From assembly GCA_945868555.1 (NCBI GenBank), contig CAMBMC010000129.1:1-6920 (forward strand): 6,920 nucleotides of DNA. Reading direction: 5' to 3'. The first letter of the stretch is position 1. Every line of letters starts with the position of its first letter. Below are positions 1 through 5,177 of the stretch, one piece after another. The DNA comes from Chitinophaga pinensis (GTDB taxonomy: Bacteria > Bacteroidota > Bacteroidia > Flavobacteriales_D > Crocinitomicaceae). A model generated the notes under the pieces. That model did no database searches. It was not told the origin of the DNA and saw only the letters and a program-made list of their open reading frames with translations. The position numbers were made by a program, and so were the translations under genes.

Positions 1-1
1 C

Positions 2-2308
2 ACTGCTCGAACTGTGAAGATGTGCTACGGACTTGATCCATTGGTGTCGCCTGAAGCAGTTGCAATGAAGGTAATCGAAGGAATTTATGATGGCGTGTCT
101 ACAACGGATCTTGACAATCTCGCGGCTGAGGTGGCTGCAGCAAAGACAATTGACCACCCCGATTATGCTTTGTTGGCGTCGCGCATAGCTGTATCTAACC
201 TTCACAAGGAAACGAAGAAAAGTTTCTCTGAGGTTATTGAGGATATGCATGCATACATCGACCCGAAAACTGGCCAGAAAGCGGCTTTGATCGCTGACGA
301 TGTGCACAAAATCATTATGGACAACAAAGAGTTGTTGGACTCAAGCATTATCTATGACCGTGATTTCCGATATGACTACTTCGGATTCAAGACATTGACG
401 CGTTCATACCTAATGAAGCTGGAGGGTGTCATTGCGGAGCGTCCACAACAAATGTTGATGCGTGTTGCCGTTGGGATCCACAAGGCAGATGTAGCAGCAG
501 CAATCAAGACCTATAACTTAATGTCCGAAGGATGGTTCACACATGCAACACCAACATTGTTCAATTCAGGGACACCAAAACCACAAATGTCGTCTTGTTT
601 CCTATTGACAATGAAGGAAGATAGCATCGAAGGGATTTACGACACCCTGAAGTCATGTGCTCAAATTTCACAATCTGCAGGAGGTATTGGCTTGGCCATA
701 CACAATATCCGCGCAACAGGTTCATACATTAAGGGGACAAATGGAACGTCAAACGGTATTGTACCTATGTTGCGTGTGTTCAACGATACAGCACGTTATG
801 TTGATCAAGGTGGAGGAAAGCGCAAAGGCTCATTCGCCATCTATATGGAGCCTTGGCATGCAGATGTCTTCGATTTCTTGGATTTGAAAAAGAACCATGG
901 CAAAGAAGAATCGCGTGCACGTGACTTGTTTTTTGCCCTATGGATTCCAGATTTATTCATGCAACGCGTGAAAGACAATGGAGATTGGACCTTGATGTGT
1001 CCGCACGAATGTCCTGGATTGTCAGATACACATAGCGCAGAGTTTGAGAAGTTGTACTTGAGCTATGAAGCAGCTGGAAAAGGACGCAAGACCATCAAAG
1101 CACAAGACTTATGGTTTAAAATTCTAGAATCTCAGATCGAGACGGGCACGCCGTATATGCTATATAAAGATGCCGCTAATGCGAAATCAAACCAGCAAAA
1201 TCTTGGAACAATCAAGTCGTCCAACTTGTGTACAGAAATCATGGAATATACAGCGCCAGATGAGGTGGCAGTATGTAACTTGGCATCACTGGCACTTCCA
1301 AAATATGTGACTGAAGACGGGAAATTCGACCACGACAAATTGTTTGAGGTTACCTACCAAGCGACCTTGAACCTAAACAAAATCATTGACGAGAACTTCT
1401 ATCCAATTGAAGAGGCCCGCAACTCAAACCTTCGCCACCGTCCAATCGGATTGGGTGTACAAGGCTTGGCAGATACATACATCATGCTGGGGTATCCGTT
1501 TGAGTCGGACGAGGCACGCGCATTGAATAGAGAGATTTTCGAAACAATCTACTATGCGTCAATGACGGCATCAAAAGACTTATCGAAGGTAGAGGGACCA
1601 TACGAATCATTCAAAGGTTCACCTGTGTCGAAAGGGATTTTCCAATTTGACATGTGGGGTGTAACACCAACGTCACGCTGGGAATGGGATGTGTTGAAAG
1701 AAGAAGTACAAAAATATGGTGTACGCAACTCTTTGTTGTTGGCCCCAATGCCAACTGCGTCAACAGCTCAAATCCTCGGAAACAACGAATGCTTTGAACC
1801 ATATACATCAAACATTTATACACGTCGCGTGCTTTCAGGTGAGTTCATCATTGTGAACAAACACTTATTGAAGGACTTGGTGCGTGAAGGATTGTGGAAC
1901 AAAGACATGCGTCAAATGATCATGCAAGCCAACGGATCCATTCAAGACATCAATGAGATTCCACAACGCTTGAAGGATTTGTACAAGACAGCTTGGGAGA
2001 TTTCACAAAAAGCAATCATTGACCAAGCAGCAGACCGTGGAGCATACATTTGCCAGTCTCAATCATTGAACATCTTCATGGAAAATGCAAACTTCGGTAA
2101 GCTGACATCTATGCACTTCTACGGATGGGAAAAAGGATTGAAAACAGGAATGTATTACTTGCGCACAAAAGCAGCAACTGACGCAATCAAGTTCACGATA
2201 GATAGAAAAGTGGAAGAAGTTCCAACTGCCCAATCAATCGAAGAGAACCAAGCAGCCATCGCATGCTCTCTGGACGACCCAGAGAACTGTGAAATGTGCT
2301 CTGGCTAG
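2..2308 (+). CDS. nrdA: Ribonucleoside-diphosphate reductase, class Ia, alpha (large) subunit, 5'-partial
   Basis: Reduces ribonucleoside diphosphates to deoxyribonucleotides in the cytoplasm, together with the diiron beta subunit NrdB (not in the window). The frame is open from base 2, with four residues (TART) before a GTG at 14. That GTG is not the start: the family begins about 20 residues further upstream, so the gene is cut by the window edge and only the end of its ATP-cone is visible. Counting from base 2 there are 768 residues. The catalytic set is complete: first redox cysteine C199 (MSSCFLL), N408-C410-E412 (NLCTE) with the thiyl-radical cysteine, second redox cysteine C425 (AVCNLA), the radical-transfer tyrosine pair Y718-Y719 (GMYYLRT), and a C-terminal shuttle pair C763/C766 (CEMCSG). 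The substrate-binding segment LLAPMPTAST is also present. The gene stops just before a gap with terminator-like hairpins and is convergent with the DUF3109 gene. Recognition is very secure; the true start is unknown. Confidence 0.97.
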   Translation, partial: TARTVKMCYGLDPLVSPEAVAMKVIEGIYDGVSTTDLDNLAAEVAAAKTIDHPDYALLASRIAVSNLHKETKKSFSEVIEDMHAYIDPKTGQKAALIADDVHKIIMDNKELLDSSIIYDRDFRYDYFGFKTLTRSYLMKLEGVIAERPQQMLMRVAVGIHKADVAAAIKTYNLMSEGWFTHATPTLFNSGTPKPQMSSCFLLTMKEDSIEGIYDTLKSCAQISQSAGGIGLAIHNIRATGSYIKGTNGTSNGIVPMLRVFNDTARYVDQGGGKRKGSFAIYMEPWHADVFDFLDLKKNHGKEESRARDLFFALWIPDLFMQRVKDNGDWTLMCPHECPGLSDTHSAEFEKLYLSYEAAGKGRKTIKAQDLWFKILESQIETGTPYMLYKDAANAKSNQQNLGTIKSSNLCTEIMEYTAPDEVAVCNLASLALPKYVTEDGKFDHDKLFEVTYQATLNLNKIIDENFYPIEEARNSNLRHRPIGLGVQGLADTYIMLGYPFESDEARALNREIFETIYYASMTASKDLSKVEGPYESFKGSPVSKGIFQFDMWGVTPTSRWEWDVLKEEVQKYGVRNSLLLAPMPTASTAQILGNNECFEPYTSNIYTRRVLSGEFIIVNKHLLKDLVREGLWNKDMRQMIMQANGSIQDINEIPQRLKDLYKTAWEISQKAIIDQAADRGAYICQSQSLNIFMENANFGKLTSMHFYGWEKGLKTGMYYLRTKAATDAIKFTIDRKVEEVPTAQSIEENQAAIACSLDDPENCEMCSG

Positions 2309-2315
2309 AAGCTGC
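2302..2315 (+). repeat. 14-bp direct repeat, copy 1 (spans nrdA stop codon)
   Basis: TGGCTAGAAGCTGC covers the last codons and TAG stop of nrdA. An exact second copy lies 83 bases downstream. This copy is followed after 11 bases by the hairpin at 2327-2348. The function is unknown, and it could be the scar of a local duplication. Confidence 0.6.
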
Positions 2316-2326
2316 GACAAAAGTAC

Positions 2327-2348
2327 GCCCCGAGATGAATCACGGGGC
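2327..2348 (+). terminator. GC hairpin after nrdA, possible weak terminator
   Basis: GCCCCG (2327-2332) pairs perfectly with CGGGGC (2343-2348) around a 10-base loop that can add GA/TC pairs. It begins 19 bases after the nrdA stop. No proper U-tract follows (TATTAAAC), so it may slow or protect the 3' end rather than terminate efficiently. Confidence 0.35.
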
Positions 2349-2384
2349 TATTAAACGGAAATCCGACGAAGCCTAGGCGGGCAT

Positions 2385-2398
2385 TGGCTAGAAGCTGC
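2385..2398 (+). repeat. 14-bp direct repeat, copy 2 (intergenic)
   Basis: Exact copy of the sequence at the nrdA stop codon. Here it lies inside an inverted repeat: ATTGGC at 2383-2388 pairs with GCCAAT at 2397-2402 around an 8-base loop. Like copy 1 it is followed by a GC-rich hairpin, at 2426-2449. Confidence 0.6.
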
Positions 2399-2406
2399 CA
2401 ATTATG

Positions 2407-2456
2407 TAAAAAAATAAAATGGCACAAGCCCGGGCATTCACTCGGGCTTTGTGTTT
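2407..2456. terminator. Probable bidirectional intrinsic terminator between convergent genes
   Basis: AAGCCCG (2426-2432) pairs with CGGGCTT (2443-2449) around a 10-base loop. The stem can extend through CACA/TGTG with one bulged base. On the + strand it is followed by TTTGTGTTTC. On the minus strand it is followed by a strong U-tract, because the + strand carries AAAAAAATAAAAT just before it. It suits the end of nrdA on one strand and of leftward transcripts (DUF3109, or the candidate RNA below) on the other. Confidence 0.65.
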
Positions 2457-2620
2457 CTGCATAAAGCATACCGGGAGGAGTGCAATCGGGCCCCGAAGTA
2501 TCGGGACAAGATGCGAGATTGAGTGTGAAGCTTCGAATACCTCATGGCAAGAGGTGAAGTAAATCAAAATGAGAGTGGAAAGTGAGAGCGCTTCGCTCAG
2601 CTCAATGAATCAATGATACA
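2407..2620 (-). ncRNA. Candidate structured small RNA or dispersed intergenic repeat
   Basis: This region has no plausible gene. On the minus strand it lies between a promoter-like site (2626-2658) and the U-tract side of the terminator at 2407-2456, so an RNA of roughly 210 bases is possible. It contains several hairpins: GAGCG/CGCTC with a 3-base loop (2586-2598); ACCTC/GAGGT with a 7-base loop (2539-2555), flanked by CTTC/GAAG; and CCCGA/TCGGG with a 4-base loop (2492-2505), where an extra TCGGG at 2486-2490 could pair instead. The minus strand is strongly pyrimidine-rich, with recurring CTTCAC and CACTC motifs. I do not recognise an RNA family. Such CCCGA..TCGGG palindromes also look like the dispersed intergenic repeats of Bacteroidota, which is an equally likely explanation. 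Confidence 0.3.
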
Positions 2621-2625
2621 ACACC

Positions 2626-2658
2626 CAAAATTAAGCGAATTTGGTCGATAGGCTCAAA
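2626..2658 (-). promoter_or_regulatory. Bacteroidota-type promoter match, leftward
   Basis: Read on the minus strand, TTTG (2658-2655) is followed by 21 bases and then TAATTTTG (2633-2626). This matches the TTTG / TAnnTTTG consensus of the Bacteroidota primary sigma factor, with acceptable spacing. It lies 22 bases beyond the stop of the DUF3109 gene and points into the hairpin-rich gap, so it would not drive any protein gene. The -7 element sits inside a small inverted repeat (CCAAAATT / AATTTGG, 2625-2644). AT-rich matches arise by chance, so the confidence is limited. Confidence 0.35.
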
Positions 2659-2680
2659 TTGTATGGTGTTTCTGAGACGT

Positions 2681-3265
2681 TTATTGATACCCCTCTTTTT
2701 TTAATTCCTCATCGACAAGCTCCAACTCCTTAAAAAATTCCTCCCCGAAGGCGCGAACGATAGGCGCTTTCAGGAAGCGATAGACGGGAACATTGAGCGA
2801 CTCACCGCAAGCACAAGCAGGTTCGCAAACTGACCATTCGTTGTAATTTAAGGCAACAGTATCGTCAAATTTTTTGATCCTTATTGGGTAGAGGTGACAA
2901 GAAATTGGTTTTAAAAAAGAAACTTTTCCGTCGGCATGCGCCTGTTCGATCGCACACTTGGCGATGCCCTTCTCATCAAAGTTCACAAACACACATTCGG
3001 CATCATTCACAAGAGAAGTGACAGCGTCATTGTCCCGATCCATGTAGAAAACGCCAGATTCTTCCACAACCGCGATACCTTCGGGGCGCATGAATGGCTT
3101 CACATCGTCGTAAATATTTTCAAGAATGTCCACCTCTTCAAAAGTTAATGGCGCCCCAGAATCCCCTTGAACACAACATGCGCCTTTACAGGCCTGGAGG
3201 TCACAGACAAATTTTTTCTCAAAAAGTTGGGTGGAAACTATCTTATTCTCGATTTCTACTAACAT
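2681..3265 (-). CDS. DUF3109 family cysteine-cluster protein
   Basis: A 194-residue soluble protein of unknown function with no signal peptide or membrane segment. It has ten cysteines: 21, 26, 30, 31, 91, 104, 123, 147, 151 and 153. The N-terminal C-x4-C-x3-CC motif (21-31), the C-H pair in KPISCHLYPIR (119-129) and the C-x3-C-x-C group (147-153) are the hallmarks of DUF3109. The family resembles YkgJ-type putative zinc- or iron-binding proteins, so metal binding is a reasonable inference but is not shown. The length is typical and the protein ends in a lysine/glutamate-rich helix. The ATG start is favoured because family members begin shortly before this first motif. It is preceded by an A-rich stretch and no Shine-Dalgarno sequence, as is normal for Bacteroidota. 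It is divergent from rimP and convergent with nrdA. I found no convincing promoter of its own. Confidence 0.9.
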   Translation of the reverse strand: MLVEIENKIVSTQLFEKKFVCDLQACKGACCVQGDSGAPLTFEEVDILENIYDDVKPFMRPEGIAVVEESGVFYMDRDNDAVTSLVNDAECVFVNFDEKGIAKCAIEQAHADGKVSFLKPISCHLYPIRIKKFDDTVALNYNEWSVCEPACACGESLNVPVYRFLKAPIVRAFGEEFFKELELVDEELKKEGYQ

Positions 3266-3279
3266 TATTTTTTTGTCAA

Positions 3280-3290
3280 ATTTCAGAAAA
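3280..3290. promoter_or_regulatory. Near-palindromic ATTTCAGAAA site, copy 1
   Basis: ATTTC-A-GAAAA differs by one base from a perfect dyad. It lies 15 bases upstream of the DUF3109 start. A second copy sits 50 bases to the right inside the rimP promoter. It could be an operator half of a shared control region. The assignment rests only on repeat and position. Confidence 0.2.
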
Positions 3291-3325
3291 AAGAAGCGTG
3301 TTTCTCATGAAATTCGTTGGAAATG

Positions 3326-3355
3326 TTGGATTTCAGAAATATCGTTGTATATTTG
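3326..3355 (+). promoter_or_regulatory. Promoter of the rimP-nusA-infB operon
   Basis: TTG (3326-3328), then 19 bases, then TATATTTG (3348-3355), an exact fit to the Bacteroidota TTG / TAnnTTTG promoter pattern. Transcription would start near 3360, giving a leader of about 57 bases before the rimP ATG. It lies in the divergent intergenic region, where an operon promoter is expected. Confidence 0.7.
3330..3340. promoter_or_regulatory. Palindromic ATTTCAGAAAT site, copy 2
   Basis: Perfect 5-bp dyad ATTTC-A-GAAAT in the spacer between the -33 and -7 elements of the rimP promoter. It shares ten bases with the copy at 3280-3290, 50 bases away. A protein bound here would block the promoter. No known regulator is recognised. 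Confidence 0.25.
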
Positions 3356-3384
3356 TGCCACATTTGGAGACAACATTATAGAAC

Positions 3385-3409
3385 GAGGGGACGAAAGTCC
3401 CCTCTTTTT
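3385..3409 (+). terminator. Terminator-like hairpin in the rimP leader (candidate attenuator)
   Basis: GAGGGGAC (3385-3392) and GTCCCCTC (3397-3404) form a perfect 8-bp stem capped by a GAAA tetraloop and followed by five T residues: a textbook intrinsic terminator for + strand transcription. It lies between the rimP promoter and the rimP ATG, ending 7 bases before the start codon. No + strand gene upstream needs it, because the upstream neighbour is divergent and nrdA is more than 1 kb away with its own terminator. There is no U-tract on the minus side. Premature termination or masking of the initiation region of the operon is the natural reading. No antiterminator pairing or leader peptide is visible. 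Confidence 0.75.
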
Positions 3410-3416
3410 GTCAAGT

Positions 3417-3893
3417 ATGATTGCTAAGAAAAAAATACAAGAATTGGCTGAGGAGCGTATGACGCACTTGGGGAATGGTCTGTACATCGTAGAACTTACG
3501 GTGTCACCATCCAATGTCATTCACATGGAAATTGATAAGGCGATGGGAAATGTGAGTGTTGAGGATTGCATGTCAGTTTCTCGTAACATTGAGCACAACC
3601 TTGATCGTGAAGAGCAAGATTTCGAGTTGCATGTGTCGTCAGCTGGACTTGACAAGCCATTACGCGTATTGGCGCAGTACGAGAAAAATGTTGGGCGTGA
3701 TTTAAAACTTGTCTTGGTCAACGGAACCAAAATGCTTGGAAAGCTTGTTGAATGTTCCGATAAAGGAATCGTAATCGAGCAGGAGAGAATAGAAAAGATC
3801 GAAGGAAAAAAGAAGAAAGAATTGGTGGTGGATAGATCAAACCACCTGTTTAGTGAAATAAGAGAAGCAAAAATTATCATTACATTTAAATAA
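3417..3893 (+). CDS. rimP: Ribosome maturation factor RimP
   Basis: A cytoplasmic factor that binds the 30S subunit and helps its late assembly. It has 158 residues, normal for the family. The N-terminal alpha/beta domain covers roughly residues 1-85, with the conserved VEDCMSVSRNIEHNLD stretch (48-63) and VSSAGLDKPL (73-82). The C-terminal SH3-like domain is about 88-158, with a lysine-rich insertion at 129-134. The frame stays open upstream to an ATG at 3231, but that start would lie before the promoter and inside the DUF3109 gene, and the extra residues do not resemble RimP. The ATG at 3417 is therefore the start. There is no Shine-Dalgarno sequence, and the hairpin at 3385-3404 lies immediately upstream. 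It is the first gene of the operon, 9 bases before nusA. Confidence 0.96.
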   Translation: MIAKKKIQELAEERMTHLGNGLYIVELTVSPSNVIHMEIDKAMGNVSVEDCMSVSRNIEHNLDREEQDFELHVSSAGLDKPLRVLAQYEKNVGRDLKLVLVNGTKMLGKLVECSDKGIVIEQERIEKIEGKKKKELVVDRSNHLFSEIREAKIIITFK

Positions 3894-3902
3894 ACAGCGA
3901 AT

Positions 3903-5138
3903 ATGAACAGCCTTGAATTAGTTGAATCGTTCTCGGAATTCAAAGAATTGAAAAGCATCGACAAACAAACGATGCAGCACGTGTTGGAAGACGTTTTCCG
4001 CGCGATGTTAAAAAAGAAATTCAATACGGACGAGCACATTGACGTTATCGTGAACATCGATAAAGGAGACGTACAGATATTCTTAAACAAAGAAATCGTT
4101 GATGACGGTGAGGTTGAAGATCCTAACACGGAGATTGCCTACTCGGATGCCATCAAGATTGAGCCAGATTTTGAAATCGGTGAGGAAGTAACGGAAGAAT
4201 TTAAATTCGGTGATTTCGGTCGTCGAAATATTCTCTCTCTGCGTCAAAACTTGATTTCTCGCATCATGGAACTTGAAAAAGACCATTTGTACAAGAAATA
4301 CAAGGAACGTGTGGGTGAAATCATCACGGGTGAGGTATATCAAGTATGGAAGAAAGAAATCATGGTATTGGACGACGAGGGCAATGAGCTCATTCTTCCA
4401 AAATCAGAACAAATTCCATCTGATTACTTCAAAAAGGGTGAATCAGTGCGTGCAGTGGTCGCGAAAGTAGACATGCGCAACAGCTCACCAGTCATTATTC
4501 TTTCTCGAACAGCACCAGAATTCTTGGAGCGTTTGTTTGAGTTGGAGGTTCCTGAGGTGTTTGATGGTTTGATTACCATTAAGCGAATTGTTCGTGAGCC
4601 AGGAGAACGAGCGAAAGTAGCAGTAGAATCGTATGACGACCGCGTTGATCCAGTAGGAGCTTGTGTTGGGATGAAAGGTTCTCGAATTCACGGCATCGTT
4701 CGTGAATTGAGAAACGAAAACATTGATGTCATCAACTTTACAAACAATGCACAGTTGTTGATTCAACGCTCACTTTCACCAGCGAAGATTACATCGATTG
4801 AAATCAATGAAGAAGACAAGCGCGCTAAGGTGTTCTTGAAACCAGATCAGGTGTCTTTGGCGATTGGGAAAGGTGGAAATAACATTAAGCTTGCAGGCAG
4901 ATTGTCGGGTTATGAACTCGATGTGTACCGAGATGGCGAAGTAGATGTTGAGGATGTAGACTTGGAAGAATTTGGCGATGAAATCGATAGCTGGATTATC
5001 GATGAATTGAAAGCGATTGGTTGCGATACAGCAAAATCTGTGTTGGAAATCGGGATCGTTGACTTGGTGCAGCGCACCGATCTTGAAGAGGAAACAATTC
5101 AAGAAGTATTCAGAATTTTACGGGCTGAATTTGAATAA
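3903..5138 (+). CDS. nusA: Transcription termination/antitermination factor NusA
   Basis: An RNA polymerase-associated factor that modulates pausing, intrinsic termination and antitermination. It has 411 residues. The N-terminal polymerase-binding domain is about 1-125. The S1 domain is about 133-203 (begins GEIITGEVYQV). KH1 is about 225-290, with DPVGACVGMKGSRI at 249-262. KH2 is about 295-345, with the VSLAIGKGGNNIKLA loop at 317-331. After an acidic linker (346-363) there is one short helical, helix-hairpin-helix-like segment (364-411). This is shorter than the two acidic repeats of E. coli NusA (495 residues) and typical of Bacteroidota. The ATG follows rimP by 9 bases, so the two are co-transcribed. 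No Shine-Dalgarno sequence is seen. Confidence 0.97.
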   Translation: MNSLELVESFSEFKELKSIDKQTMQHVLEDVFRAMLKKKFNTDEHIDVIVNIDKGDVQIFLNKEIVDDGEVEDPNTEIAYSDAIKIEPDFEIGEEVTEEFKFGDFGRRNILSLRQNLISRIMELEKDHLYKKYKERVGEIITGEVYQVWKKEIMVLDDEGNELILPKSEQIPSDYFKKGESVRAVVAKVDMRNSSPVIILSRTAPEFLERLFELEVPEVFDGLITIKRIVREPGERAKVAVESYDDRVDPVGACVGMKGSRIHGIVRELRNENIDVINFTNNAQLLIQRSLSPAKITSIEINEEDKRAKVFLKPDQVSLAIGKGGNNIKLAGRLSGYELDVYRDGEVDVEDVDLEEFGDEIDSWIIDELKAIGCDTAKSVLEIGIVDLVQRTDLEEETIQEVFRILRAEFE

Positions 5139-5177
5139 ATTCCCCCAATTTAACGAATAGATTACGCATACAATACT

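Noticed and set aside
14..16. GTG at base 14 as the nrdA start codon
   Set aside because: The frame is open upstream to the window edge, and the residues before it (TART) fit the family's N-terminal region. Starting here would remove part of the ATP-cone.
3277..3284. GAAATTTG on the minus strand as the -7 promoter element for the DUF3109 gene
   Set aside because: It differs from TAnnTTTG in the first base, lies only 12 bases from the start codon and has no TTTG at the expected upstream distance.
3231..3416. Longer rimP with 62 extra N-terminal residues starting at an ATG at 3231
   Set aside because: It would begin inside the DUF3109 coding region and upstream of the rimP promoter, would read through the leader hairpin, and the added residues do not resemble RimP.
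3424..3436. Run of A residues near the rimP start as a programmed frameshift site
   Set aside because: It encodes ordinary lysines (KKK), the zero frame continues through the whole RimP domain, and no stop or overlapping product would make a shift meaningful.
3521..4129. Long minus-strand open frame across rimP and nusA
   Set aside because: It is antisense to two secure conserved genes, has a serine-, phenylalanine- and isoleucine-rich composition typical of a shadow frame, and resembles no family.
5125..5177. Separate promoter for infB in the 39-base gap after nusA, using TGAATTTG at the nusA end
   Set aside because: It is imperfect at a key base, and no TTG/TTTG is found about 19 bases upstream. 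Co-transcription with rimP-nusA is sufficient.
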